Below, in pieces: positions 40,379 to 48,913 of a DNA stretch of 64,000 nucleotides. This DNA is from a virus: positions 105,751 through 169,750 of IMG/VR virus record IMGVR_UViG_3300021961_008712; one strand, 5' to 3'. A program made the translations under genes and the position numbers. The notes under the pieces are model-generated. The model saw nothing but the letters and a program-made list of their open reading frames with translations, was not told the DNA's origin and ran no database searches. The first letter of the stretch is position 1, and each line of letters starts with the position of its first letter.

Positions 40379-41226
40379 AAAGAACCTACATTATAGGCGA
40401 GATTGGAATTAATCATCAAGGAGATATTAATATAGCAAAGAGGCTTATTGATATTGCCGCAGCATCTGGATGTGATGCTGTAAAATTTCAGAAAAGGAAC
40501 CCGGACGTTTGTGTGCCAGAGGCACAAAAGAACAAACCGAGAAGCTGGCAAGGAGTGGATATGACATATCTTGAGTACAAATACAAAGTCGAATTCGGCA
40601 AGGAAGAGTATGATGAGATTGATCGTTACTGCAAGCAACAAGGCATTGCCTGGTCAGCTTCTCCCTGGGATCTTGATTCTGTAGACTTTCTAGAACAGTA
40701 CAACTTACCATTCATCAAAATTCCCTCAGCTTCCTTAACCGACGATGCACTACTAACTGCATGTGTTAAAAGGTTTCCTAGAGTAATTTTCTCTACAGGT
40801 ATGTCGACTGAGGAGGAAATTGATCATGCAGTAGACACATTGAGAAAAGCTAAGTTCTACTTTAAAAAGACAGAACCAATAGGGCTACTTCATTGTAATT
40901 CTACTTACCCTGCCCCTATAAATGAATTGAATCTATCTGCTATTAAAACACTAGCTGATAAGTATCCTGATTTTGAAATAGGATACTCAGGTCATGAGTT
41001 TAGGTTAGGTACTTCCGTTGCTGCAGTTTACTTAGGAGCTTCAATTATAGAAAGACATATCACTTTAGATAGAACAATGGAAGGCTCAGATCACATGGCA
41101 TCTGTTGAACCTCAAGGATTATTTAAACTTGTATCTGGTATTAGAGAACTAGAACAAGCTTATGGTGATGGTATAATTAAAGTAACTGAATCAGAAAAAC
41201 CTGTAAGGGAAAAACTTAGAGGATAA
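40375..41226 (+). CDS. neuB: Nonulosonate (N-acetylneuraminate-like) synthase
   Basis: NeuB-type enzymes condense phosphoenolpyruvate with a six-carbon amino-sugar to give a sialic, legionaminic or pseudaminic acid. The 283-residue protein has YIIGEIGINHQGDINIAKRL, DAVKFQKRNPD, IAWSASPWDLDSVDFL, FIKIPSASLTDDALL, LLHCNSTYPAP and ERHITLDRTMEGSDHMAS. All are in the catalytic barrel. The C-terminal antifreeze-like SAF domain of ordinary NeuB (about 60 residues) is missing. Which nine-carbon acid is made cannot be read from the sequence. Confidence 0.9.
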   Translation: MKRTYIIGEIGINHQGDINIAKRLIDIAAASGCDAVKFQKRNPDVCVPEAQKNKPRSWQGVDMTYLEYKYKVEFGKEEYDEIDRYCKQQGIAWSASPWDLDSVDFLEQYNLPFIKIPSASLTDDALLTACVKRFPRVIFSTGMSTEEEIDHAVDTLRKAKFYFKKTEPIGLLHCNSTYPAPINELNLSAIKTLADKYPDFEIGYSGHEFRLGTSVAAVYLGASIIERHITLDRTMEGSDHMASVEPQGLFKLVSGIRELEQAYGDGIIKVTESEKPVREKLRG

Positions 41227-42311
41227 TGAATATTCTACATTTAGGAGTATTTGACAGGAACATTGGAGATAATATTGCTCTAGCTCATGTAGAATACTCT
41301 TTAAATAAGTACATAGGAGAGGTAGGAGTATATAAAGTTAATTTAGAATCATTCTGGAGACATGATAACTCTTTAGAATATACTAGAAGCGTCTATAACC
41401 AGTTTGTAGGTAAGATAGATGCTATACTAGTTGGAGGCGGAGGCCTGATAGAATACAGTGGTTATGAAAATAAGAAGAGCGGTTGGAAGTTGCCTTTTTG
41501 GCATGAGACTTTAAAGTTTATAAAAGTACCTATATACTACTATGGCTTGGGAGTCAATACCTTTAGAGGAGGAGAGGAATACTCTGAAGAGGCAAAAAAA
41601 GCATTAACAGACACTATAAATCATGCCACAGCTTTCTCAGTAAGAAACGATGGATCATATGAAAAGTTAGCTAACTGGATTAAACTAGATAAAAAAACTC
41701 TTTCTAAAGTTGAAGTCGTACCAGACCCAGGACTACTACATTTAGATGGATTTGGAATAGAAAGAAAGCAAACAGTTACTAACTTAGGCTTTCAACCAGC
41801 GATAAATGTTAACTCTGGTATTAATATACATCGTTTTGGAGAGAATGGATTATCTCAACTAATAAAGAGGTTTGAGAATACTCCTTCTTATCCTCATACT
41901 GCTAATGATTTTCTATTTGGTAAACCAGTAGTGCAGAGGTATGAATTTTTAAGACATTATAAATACTTTGACAAGTTTCATGAATTTTTATATCAATATC
42001 CTAAATCAGATTACGTAGTCTCTATGAGAGGTCACGGACAGATGATAACTATGGGAATGAACATACCTGGGATTTATTTGAGTTCACAAGATAAAGTTAG
42101 AGACTTCTCCTTACTTAATGGTTTTAAAGACTATGATGTAGATATGAGAGAGGAACATTGGCCTGAAATCCTTGAGGAATGTATTGCTAAAATGACAGAA
42201 CCTAATTCTAAATACCTAGAAAATTGGTACGATATTAGAGATGAATTTATTAATGATTGTCATAAAATAGATGAAAATTGGATTAAAAAACATTTTGATT
42301 CTATTGGATAA
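41226..42311 (+). CDS. Polysaccharide pyruvyl transferase family protein
   Basis: A 361-residue protein of the CsaB/WcaK family. It shows NILHLGVFDRNIGDNIAL, DAILVGGGGLIEYSGY, VPIYYYGLGVNTF, TAFSVRNDGSYEKL and YVVSMRGHGQMITMGMNIPGIYLSSQDK, the last being the conserved RxH...G substrate region. These enzymes move a pyruvyl group from phosphoenolpyruvate to a sugar as a ketal. It overlaps neuB by one base and may decorate the same glycan. Confidence 0.82.
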   Translation: MNILHLGVFDRNIGDNIALAHVEYSLNKYIGEVGVYKVNLESFWRHDNSLEYTRSVYNQFVGKIDAILVGGGGLIEYSGYENKKSGWKLPFWHETLKFIKVPIYYYGLGVNTFRGGEEYSEEAKKALTDTINHATAFSVRNDGSYEKLANWIKLDKKTLSKVEVVPDPGLLHLDGFGIERKQTVTNLGFQPAINVNSGINIHRFGENGLSQLIKRFENTPSYPHTANDFLFGKPVVQRYEFLRHYKYFDKFHEFLYQYPKSDYVVSMRGHGQMITMGMNIPGIYLSSQDKVRDFSLLNGFKDYDVDMREEHWPEILEECIAKMTEPNSKYLENWYDIRDEFINDCHKIDENWIKKHFDSIG

Positions 42312-42322
42312 TTTACTATATT
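42295..42322 (+). promoter_or_regulatory. Bacteroidota-type promoter P14
   Basis: TTG at 42295-42297, a 19-base spacer, TATATT at 42317-42322, nine bases before the ATG at 42331. Confidence 0.62.
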
Positions 42323-42330
42323 AAGATAAT

Positions 42331-43035
42331 ATGAACTTTCAAAAAAAATATACAGACAGAGACATTTTAATCATCGGAGGTGGAACATCTACGTTAGATA
42401 GAAAATGGGAAAATATAATTGACGATAAGACTTTTATATGGACCTGTAATGATTTCTATTTGAATGATAGAGTATGTAAGCAGAACATTGACTTATATCA
42501 GCTTGCCTATACTACTGAGTTAGATAATCCAAAACTAATTAAAAAGTTAAAAGATAATAAACCGTTTGTATACTATGAGTTTGATCACTATAGACAAAAA
42601 TACAAAGAACCGGAATTCAAACAATTTGAATCAAATATTGGTTTTGGCGTACCAGGAATGAATATAGATATGGGAGAATGGTTTTATCGACCTGCACAGA
42701 AATCAGGAGCGGTTCTTAGATTAATTTTACTAGCACAAGTTACTAATGCTAAAAATATCTATTTTGTAGGCTATGACGGGTTTAATAAAAGTTTTTCTAA
42801 TAAGCATGCTTTTACTGGGCATGTAGGTCTGAAAGATACAGATCATAGAAGAGATTACGATGGTAATGAATTATCATATGTTAATGTTTTTGAAGATGCT
42901 TACAAACTATTAGCACATAATAAAGCATGTAAGAAATTACAAAACTTAGGAGAGGGATTAGATTATAATTTAGGTACAAGAATAAGTCAGCAATATTTTC
43001 CATTAAGACCAGAAGTATATGAAGCCATTAGATAG
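42331..43035 (+). CDS. DUF115/sialyltransferase-fold-like protein
   Basis: A 234-residue protein with ILIIGGGTSTLDRKWENI at the start, a nucleotide-binding glycine loop, TFIWTCNDFYLNDR and AKNIYFVGYDGFNKSF. This matches DUF115/MptE-like and GT42-like sialyltransferase folds, which use CMP-activated or phosphorylated substrates. It lies between neuB and the CMP-sugar synthetase, so a sialyltransferase-like role is an appealing inference. A related protein is encoded at 45603. Confidence 0.6.
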   Translation: MNFQKKYTDRDILIIGGGTSTLDRKWENIIDDKTFIWTCNDFYLNDRVCKQNIDLYQLAYTTELDNPKLIKKLKDNKPFVYYEFDHYRQKYKEPEFKQFESNIGFGVPGMNIDMGEWFYRPAQKSGAVLRLILLAQVTNAKNIYFVGYDGFNKSFSNKHAFTGHVGLKDTDHRRDYDGNELSYVNVFEDAYKLLAHNKACKKLQNLGEGLDYNLGTRISQQYFPLRPEVYEAIR

Positions 43036-43708
43036 CATAGCAATTATAGTACAATCAAGACTTAACAGTCAAAGAGTACCTCAGAAGATGATTAGACCTT
43101 TTGCAGGTACTACTTTATTTGATTTAGTTTTGTCAAAAGTTAAACAAGCTCTTCCTAGTAAACAAGAGCATATATGGGCTTCTGTTTATGAACCTGAGTT
43201 AGTAGATATTGCTAAAAGACAAGGAGTAAATGTATTTGGTAGAAGCAGGGCATCAGCCAACAACGATAATTCTCTACAGATGATTTACGAATGGCATGAT
43301 AAACTTCCTAGTGAATACAAATATGTAATGCTCGTTTCAGGATGTAACCCTCTTCTTAAACCAGAAACAATTAGAGATTTTTATAATAAGTTTAATGCTC
43401 AAGAGGAAGAGAACTTATTTGCAGTAATAGAAAAGAAACAATACTATTGGAATAAAGAAGGTGCTTTAGTTACTCCATGGCCAGAAGATCAGACGATTAT
43501 GAACACTAAAGCAGTAGAGCCAACATATGAAGCAGCTCATGTACTCTATGCATCTAGATTAGATATTATTAAGGATAATAGATTTATGGGTGACTTTCAA
43601 GCACCAGGTGGAATAAAGTTATTTACTATGCCAGAATTAGAAGCTTTTGATATTGACTATGAATGGCAATTTACAGTTGGAGAAAAACTATTTAAAGAGG
43701 GATTATGA
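43019..43708 (+). CDS. neuA: CMP-nonulosonate cytidylyltransferase-like protein
   Basis: A 229-residue nucleotidyltransferase. IAIIVQSRLNSQRVPQKMIRPFAGTTLFDLVLSKV is the family's N-terminal CTP-binding loop, and YVMLVSGCNPLLKPETIRDFY holds the segment that usually reads L(V/Q)PTSP; DIDYEWQF near the end is the metal-binding Asp-x-Asp. NeuA, SpsF and KdsB proteins share these. With neuB and YhcH nearby it probably activates a nonulosonic acid with CMP. It overlaps genes on both sides. Confidence 0.8.
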   Translation: MKPLDSIAIIVQSRLNSQRVPQKMIRPFAGTTLFDLVLSKVKQALPSKQEHIWASVYEPELVDIAKRQGVNVFGRSRASANNDNSLQMIYEWHDKLPSEYKYVMLVSGCNPLLKPETIRDFYNKFNAQEEENLFAVIEKKQYYWNKEGALVTPWPEDQTIMNTKAVEPTYEAAHVLYASRLDIIKDNRFMGDFQAPGGIKLFTMPELEAFDIDYEWQFTVGEKLFKEGL

Positions 43709-44166
43709 TTTATTGGTTTACAGGACAACCGGGAGCAGGTAAAAGCGTTTTAGCTAAGATGTTACATAAAATTAAACCTGATGCCTTTATGATAGATGGA
43801 GATGATATGAGAGCATTATTCTCTAATAAAGACTATTCTATTAAAGGAAGAGTAGAAAATGTCAGCACAGCTCAACGAATTGCACACTACCTTAATAATC
43901 AAGGTAAAGATGTAATTGTAGCGCTAGTTGCTCCTTACATAGATCAAAGAGAAGATTTCAAGATTCTAATGAATGATGAAATTATAGAAATATATGTACA
44001 TACTTCTGAAGCTAGAGAAAGAGACCATTTTAAAGCTATTGCATATATAGCTCCAGAAGGAAATTATATCGACATTGATACAACAGTCGATGAACCTGAA
44101 GAGAGTTTTAATAAATTATTATCCTTAATAGCAGCAAGATGGAAAAAAAGAATACCTACTTCGTAG
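43705..44166 (+). CDS. cysC: Adenylylsulfate (APS) kinase-like protein
   Basis: A 153-residue P-loop kinase. FTGQPGAGKSVLAKML is the Walker A region (Gly7-Ser14) and FMIDGDDMRALFSNKDYS the DGDxxR motif that binds APS. EIYVHTSEARERDHF matches the usual 'EVxVxTPLxxCExRD'. The product PAPS is the sulfate donor of sulfotransferases; three sulfotransferase-like genes are in this window. Several conserved residues after the lid are changed, so another substrate is possible. Confidence 0.72.
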   Translation: MIYWFTGQPGAGKSVLAKMLHKIKPDAFMIDGDDMRALFSNKDYSIKGRVENVSTAQRIAHYLNNQGKDVIVALVAPYIDQREDFKILMNDEIIEIYVHTSEARERDHFKAIAYIAPEGNYIDIDTTVDEPEESFNKLLSLIAARWKKRIPTS

Positions 44167-44522
44167 ATATAGATGGCACTATATTCTTCTACAGACAGTT
44201 TGATACATATCTAACTTCTGATGCTCAAGTTATCAAGAAGTCTAAATTATTTTTACAACAAGTAAGAGATGAAGGGCACACAATTGTACTAACAACAGCA
44301 CGGCCAAACGATTTAAGAATACACACAGAATACGAATTACAAATAAATAATATTCCGTACGACCATTTAGTAATGGGAATCGGAAGAGGAACCCGCTACT
44401 TAATTAACGACATAGACCCAAATACACCTAACCTAAAGAGAGCAATTGGAGTTAATATACTCAGAGACTCAGGCATAGCTCCAATCTCTCTCAAAGAACA
44501 CTATTATGAAGAAGAAATTTAG
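44139..44522 (+). CDS. HAD-like phosphatase
   Basis: A 127-residue HAD protein. TYFVDIDGTIFFYRQF has the two motif I Asp residues, HTIVLTTARPNDLR the motif II Thr, and TRYLINDIDPNTP the motif III-IV acidic residues. It may be a sugar-phosphate or nucleotide phosphatase. It overlaps the APS kinase-like gene by 28 bases and the next by 17, so it lies within a coupled set. Confidence 0.75.
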   Translation: MEKKNTYFVDIDGTIFFYRQFDTYLTSDAQVIKKSKLFLQQVRDEGHTIVLTTARPNDLRIHTEYELQINNIPYDHLVMGIGRGTRYLINDIDPNTPNLKRAIGVNILRDSGIAPISLKEHYYEEEI

Positions 44523-44862
44523 CCTTTATATCGGTAGATGGCAACCCTGGCATCCAGGACATAGATGGTTGATAGACCAAAGACTCAAAGAAGGAAAAAA
44601 TGTATGGATTGCAATTAGGGATGTTGAACCAAGTGAGAACCAACCATGGACTGCTCATGAAGTACTGATGAATTTAGAAAAAGAACTTATTGACCTAATT
44701 CAAGAAGGTAAAATATTTATTAGCATAGTACCTGATATAGAATCGGTTAACTATGGAAGAGGAGTAGGTTATGAAGTTATCGAACACATTCCTCCAGATA
44801 ATATTAAAGAAATCTCTGCCACTAAAATTAGAGAGCAGATGAGAAATGATGGAAAATTATGA
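44506..44862 (+). CDS. Cytidylyltransferase-like nucleotidyltransferase
   Basis: A 118-residue HxGH-type nucleotidyltransferase. FSLYIGRWQPWHPGHRWLIDQR contains the HxGH motif, and EISATKIREQM the ISSTxIR signature at the end. Related enzymes join nucleotides to nicotinamide mononucleotide, glycerol phosphate or sulfate-linked substrates. At 118 residues it is short for the family. It lies beside the APS kinase-like gene, so an activating role for sulfate or a sugar phosphate is conceivable. Confidence 0.7.
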   Translation: MKKKFSLYIGRWQPWHPGHRWLIDQRLKEGKNVWIAIRDVEPSENQPWTAHEVLMNLEKELIDLIQEGKIFISIVPDIESVNYGRGVGYEVIEHIPPDNIKEISATKIREQMRNDGKL

Positions 44863-45413
44863 AAACATTAATTCTTGCTTTACCTAGAACTGGTTCTACT
44901 TCCTTGTTTAAGCAAATGGTCCACGAGACTAAGGCTTTAGGTATATTTAACCCTTATCAGAATAGTAATGATATTCAAACGGAAATTCCTTGGGATACTA
45001 ATATGCCGTTAATTGTAAAGCAGAATATTATTTACCCTCCTGAATTGGATATTAATGAGAAAGTAAAATTTTATATTGAATTTGCTTCCAAGTTTGACAA
45101 AGTAAGATATCTTTATAGAGAAGATATAGTAGCTCATGCAGAGAGTTTTGCATGGATGAACCAAGGCAACGAATACCATAGGTTCATGTCCGATAGGGAA
45201 GGCTTTACATCCGATGAAAAGTATATAATAAAGCGAGAGCAAATTTCTGAAGAACAAATGAATTGGGCTATAGGCCAGATCTATGCTAATGACTTAGTTT
45301 TAAGAAGGGTATGTGCTAATCTAGGAGGTAAGTTAGAAGCATATGAAGATTTATTTGACATTTGGGGCCCTGGTAGATATAGACAACTAAAAGAAGAGAG
45401 TAGATTAATTTAA
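44859..45413 (+). CDS. Sulfotransferase-like protein, copy 2
   Basis: A 184-residue protein opening TLILALPRTGSTSLFKQMVHET, the PRTGST/RSGST-type P-loop that binds PAPS in sulfotransferases. FDKVRYLYREDIVAHAESFAWM recalls the 3'-phosphate-binding 'RxxxxxxxSxxxxW' segment. It is four bases into the end of the preceding gene, and APS kinase lies 0.7 kb upstream. Transfer of sulfate to a glycan is the likeliest role. The catalytic base is not certain. Confidence 0.65.
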   Translation: MKTLILALPRTGSTSLFKQMVHETKALGIFNPYQNSNDIQTEIPWDTNMPLIVKQNIIYPPELDINEKVKFYIEFASKFDKVRYLYREDIVAHAESFAWMNQGNEYHRFMSDREGFTSDEKYIIKREQISEEQMNWAIGQIYANDLVLRRVCANLGGKLEAYEDLFDIWGPGRYRQLKEESRLI

Positions 45414-45640
45414 TGGTTTCAGTTAAACGACACATACTTAAAACTATTACTTGGAGAATTATCGGTACAATAGATACGATGATTCTTTCCTGGATTATTA
45501 CAGGTTCACTTAAAATTGGAATGGCAATAGGAGGAGTAGAAGTAATAACAAAAATGGTTTTATATTATTTCCATGAAAGAGCATGGTACAGATTTAGCAG
45601 TTATGGAGTTGAAAAAAATAATACAGAAAACTCAAGATAG
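45413..45640 (+). CDS. DUF2061 membrane protein
   Basis: A 75-residue protein with SVKRHILKTITWRIIGTIDTMILSWIITGSLKIGMAIGGVEVITKMVLYYFHERAWYRF in outline (LKTITWRIIGTIDTMILS, KIGMAIGGVEVITKM, YYFHERAWYR). This is the DUF2061 signature, a two-helix membrane domain that in bacteria often neighbours or fuses with APS kinase. Its place after the kinase and sulfotransferase-like genes repeats that association. The function is unknown. Confidence 0.85.
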   Translation: MVSVKRHILKTITWRIIGTIDTMILSWIITGSLKIGMAIGGVEVITKMVLYYFHERAWYRFSSYGVEKNNTENSR

Positions 45641-46394
45641 TTACGAGAGAATAAACTTACTCAAAGATGTATTTAAAGGTGAGACTGTTTATATAGTTAC
45701 CCCTGGTCCTTCTCTCACTACTTTAGATAGAAATAAGTTAGTTGAAAAACTTAAAGGTAAACCTGTCTTGGCTTGTAAACAAGCCTATGATTATGTTAAA
45801 GAAGTAGCTACATTTCATTTAATGTCCTGCTACTCTTATCAACCATACGAATACTATTCAGATGATACGATTGTACATTGGCAGCTGACAGCAATGAATA
45901 TGCCTCACGAAATCAATCGAATTAATAATGAGTGGAAATCTCCTGCTGATATACTAATACCTTGTTATTCTACTCCTTGGGTAGATATGTACAATACTAC
46001 AGCATATAGTAGAAGATTTTCTCAGTTTGAAACTTACTCAACAGGAAAAATAATATGGGGTCCAGGTATAATGTATGAGTCTGGTTTTCCGCTAGCTATG
46101 CATCTAGGAGCTAAAGAAATAGTAACGATTGGTTGGGATATAGGAGATTTGTCTAAATTTGAAAATAACCCTAGACATAAGTTAGGAGATGATTTATGGA
46201 TCAAAGAACATGCTCAAAGTCTATATAAAACCCATGCCGGATCAGGACCCGATTATGAAGAATTGAAAGAGACTATAGACTCTACAAAAGAAATGTATGA
46301 TTACTTCTTGGAAAAACAAATTAAAGTTCGTATATTATCTAATACAAGCCCAGCAGATAGCAGATTTGAACGTGTTACTTTAGATGAATTATAA
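45603..46394 (+). CDS. DUF115/sialyltransferase-fold-like protein, second copy
   Basis: A 263-residue protein with GETVYIVTPGPSLTTLDRNKLV as nucleotide-binding loop and SGFPLAMHLGAKEIVTIGWDIG as the matching C-terminal segment; compare with the gene at 42331. DDxWIKEHAQ precedes a final helix. The start at 45603 sits in the GTTATGG context; an upstream ATG at 45573 would overlap DUF2061 by 68 bases. It is likely a glycan-modifying enzyme. A promoter is embedded near its 3' end. Confidence 0.58.
   Translation: MELKKIIQKTQDSYERINLLKDVFKGETVYIVTPGPSLTTLDRNKLVEKLKGKPVLACKQAYDYVKEVATFHLMSCYSYQPYEYYSDDTIVHWQLTAMNMPHEINRINNEWKSPADILIPCYSTPWVDMYNTTAYSRRFSQFETYSTGKIIWGPGIMYESGFPLAMHLGAKEIVTIGWDIGDLSKFENNPRHKLGDDLWIKEHAQSLYKTHAGSGPDYEELKETIDSTKEMYDYFLEKQIKVRILSNTSPADSRFERVTLDEL
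46308..46336 (+). promoter_or_regulatory. Bacteroidota-type promoter P15 inside a coding region
   Basis: TTG at 46308-46310, a 20-base spacer ending TTCG, TATATT at 46331-46336, all within the end of the upstream gene. It is 48 bases before the gene at 46384. Confidence 0.65.
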
Positions 46395-47199
46395 ACTAGC
46401 AATATACATAAAGACTTTTAGTAGAGACTTTAATCGTCTTGAAGTACTTGTTCAATCTATTCACAAATACAACAAGAGTAACATACCAGTATTTATCTCC
46501 TGCCCCAGAGACCAATCGGGTTCTTTATTTTCATTTATCGGTAAGGAAAATTATACCTATATACCTGATGAATATATTTTTACTCCATTACATAACCTTT
46601 CTGGATGGGAAGACCAGATGCTAATAAAGCTTTATGCTCATAAAGCAATACCTGCATCTAATATTTTAATTCTAGATTCTGATTGTTATTTTATCAAAGA
46701 TTTTTATGAATCAGATTTTATAGCATATGACGATGTACCTTATACTATCATACACGAAAATAAACAAGTAGCAGAATATGAATCAGTATTAAAGAATGGA
46801 GTTTATAATGAGACTGGTTATGCTAAGGCTGTAAGAGCTTATAGACAAATATTTGGAGGTAAGTCAAATAAAATATACGACTACGGACCTAATCCTCACT
46901 TATGGTCTGCAAAAGTATTAAATCATTTTGAAGAGCATTACCTTAAAGCAAATAATTTAACTCTAGAAAACTTTTGCTTAGCAATGAAAGGTCAATTTAA
47001 TATTCATTTTAGAGAAACCTTAACATACGGAGAGTATTTGCTAGCTGCTAAACCTATCGATATTATTCCTTGCGGACCTTTCTTTAAAGTTTACCACTGG
47101 AAAGAGATGTGGAATTTCGAAAACGGAACAGGTTTAGAATTAGAAGAGAATATTAAACAAAATTACTTAGGAGTAATTAAACAGTCAAATTGGTCATGA
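46384..47199 (+). CDS. DUF6492-like glycosyltransferase
   Basis: A 271-residue GT-A-like protein: LAIYIKTFSRDFNRLEVLVQSIHKY, SGWEDQMLIKLYAHKAI, ILILDSDCYFIKDF with the Asp-x-Asp metal site, and PNPHLWSAKVLNHFE. This matches the DUF6492 group of putative glycosyltransferases. It has its own intragenic promoter P15 and overlaps the next gene by four bases. Confidence 0.7.
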   Translation: MNYKLAIYIKTFSRDFNRLEVLVQSIHKYNKSNIPVFISCPRDQSGSLFSFIGKENYTYIPDEYIFTPLHNLSGWEDQMLIKLYAHKAIPASNILILDSDCYFIKDFYESDFIAYDDVPYTIIHENKQVAEYESVLKNGVYNETGYAKAVRAYRQIFGGKSNKIYDYGPNPHLWSAKVLNHFEEHYLKANNLTLENFCLAMKGQFNIHFRETLTYGEYLLAAKPIDIIPCGPFFKVYHWKEMWNFENGTGLELEENIKQNYLGVIKQSNWS

Positions 47200-48080
47200 T
47201 ATTAATTCAAGTACATCATATGTGGTATGAAACTAACATGATACAGGAGTGTTGGGATTCAATTTTAGCAGCAAAGAAAGCAGCTCCAAAAGTAGATGTT
47301 AGAGTTAAGATTTGTCTAAATAAACAAACTTATATAGAAAAGCCTCAAGCAGGTTTTGATGTTGATGGTTTTTTTAGCAGACATTTAAATCATCCTCTGT
47401 TTAAGGATGCTAGTACTGAAATTACAATTAAGACAGATAAGCATCCATTCTATAACATAGCTGACTGGAGAAGAGAAGTATATGACCCAGAGGCTAAATA
47501 TACAGTTTGGGGTGAAACTGATACAATTGTACCTAGAGACTTATTTGCAATCCTAGATATGGTTGATATTAAAACCAGACACATATTAACTTTTGCCTCT
47601 AGGCCGATGTGGGACAACAGTTGGGATATAGTTACTCATGAAAGACTTCAAGGTTATTCTAAACCTTGTCAGTGTAAGGGGGAACATAAAGCTGATTGTA
47701 TTGAATTACTTGATGCTCCTCTAAAATATAAGGACCACATTACTCAAAAAGAGTTAGATAAGTTTAATGACGAATCAGGCGATATTAAAATACAACAAGT
47801 ACCTCATAAGATTGACGGAAGCTTAGTCTGTATTTCAGGTAATATGCAAACACCATTCATAGCTCCCGGTATGCACTTTGTTAGAGAGGATACTTGCTTA
47901 GAGCATTTCTGTAGAATTAATAATATACCTCAGTGCTGTATTACCTCTAGACTAAAAGGACATAACTACAAGCATCCAAACAAGAGAGTAGGAACAGATG
48001 CTACAAGAAATGATGAAGTATTTAGACAATATGCAGACGCTAGTATAGCTGCAATGAATAACTTTTTAACAGCATTATGA
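47196..48080 (+). CDS. Putative glycosyltransferase (GT-A-like)
   Basis: A 294-residue protein beginning MILIQVHHMWYETNMIQECWDSIL. YTVWGETDTIVPRDLFAIL has a Glu-x-Asp in the position of the metal-binding DxD, and CQCKGEHKADC plus other Cys residues suggest a structural metal site. I read it as a nucleotide-sugar transferase by position among similar genes, with modest certainty. The start at 47196 gives the usual four-base overlap. Confidence 0.5.
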   Translation: MILIQVHHMWYETNMIQECWDSILAAKKAAPKVDVRVKICLNKQTYIEKPQAGFDVDGFFSRHLNHPLFKDASTEITIKTDKHPFYNIADWRREVYDPEAKYTVWGETDTIVPRDLFAILDMVDIKTRHILTFASRPMWDNSWDIVTHERLQGYSKPCQCKGEHKADCIELLDAPLKYKDHITQKELDKFNDESGDIKIQQVPHKIDGSLVCISGNMQTPFIAPGMHFVREDTCLEHFCRINNIPQCCITSRLKGHNYKHPNKRVGTDATRNDEVFRQYADASIAAMNNFLTAL

Positions 48081-48913
48081 TAACACACTGTATTAGTACA
48101 TATAGAAACTTAAATTACCTAAAACTAGCTGTAGAATCGGTTAGAAAACATTCTTATTATAAAGATGCACCATTTATAATACACTCAGATGAATCTAATG
48201 ATGACGGGACTAACGAATGGCTGATAGAAAATAAAGATAAGTTTAACTTAACTCCTATCATTAAAGATCTTAACCCATCAGGGATAGGACCAGGAATGAA
48301 TATTTGTGCTGAACATGTAGAGACAGAATACATTAACTTTCTTCACTCAGACTTTTATGTCACTGAAAATTGGGACTTAGAACTAATGAAAATACATGAG
48401 CAGTTTCCAGATAAAAAACTTTGGGTTAATTCGTTTCGTATAGAACCGAATATGTTTGGTGACCGAGACAGGTGGGGTACTCACTTTGTTCCTAAAGAAG
48501 CTTTTGGAGCATATTATAATGATTTTCAAGCTGAGCTTCTATTAGGTTATGCCAAAGTAATAATAGACCTTAATAGAGATGTTACTATACCCAAAGGTGA
48601 AGGAGTATCTGGTCTGGTGAAGAAAAGCGTATGGGATGAGACAGGAGGAAATGATGATAGGTTTGCTCCTACTAGTTGGGACGACTACGACCTCTTTTGG
48701 AGAATGCTTCAGAATGGAGTAGAATTCATTATGCCAGTTAATTCTATTGTATGGCACTTTGGAGCTAGAGGTTCACATAGACTTGAAGAAAATAAAGGAA
48801 AGACTTCTGCAAGGCAAAAAAAGCATGAACAAATTAATGCTAGAAAGTTTTATGATAAATGGGGAGGATTCCCTGAGTTTGATACATACGGAATGATATG
48901 CGGCATACAGTAA
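48077..48913 (+). CDS. Glycosyltransferase family 2
   Basis: A 278-residue GT2 enzyme: THCISTYRNLNYLKLAVESVRKHS, IIHSDESNDDGTNEWL (the donor-binding Asp), INFLHSDFYVTENWD with the second acidic site, and DRFAPTSWDDYDLFWRMLQNG, a typical acceptor motif (ED/DD...WR). It overlaps its neighbours by 4 and 16 bases and is closely related in layout to the next gene. Confidence 0.82.
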   Translation: MITHCISTYRNLNYLKLAVESVRKHSYYKDAPFIIHSDESNDDGTNEWLIENKDKFNLTPIIKDLNPSGIGPGMNICAEHVETEYINFLHSDFYVTENWDLELMKIHEQFPDKKLWVNSFRIEPNMFGDRDRWGTHFVPKEAFGAYYNDFQAELLLGYAKVIIDLNRDVTIPKGEGVSGLVKKSVWDETGGNDDRFAPTSWDDYDLFWRMLQNGVEFIMPVNSIVWHFGARGSHRLEENKGKTSARQKKHEQINARKFYDKWGGFPEFDTYGMICGIQ

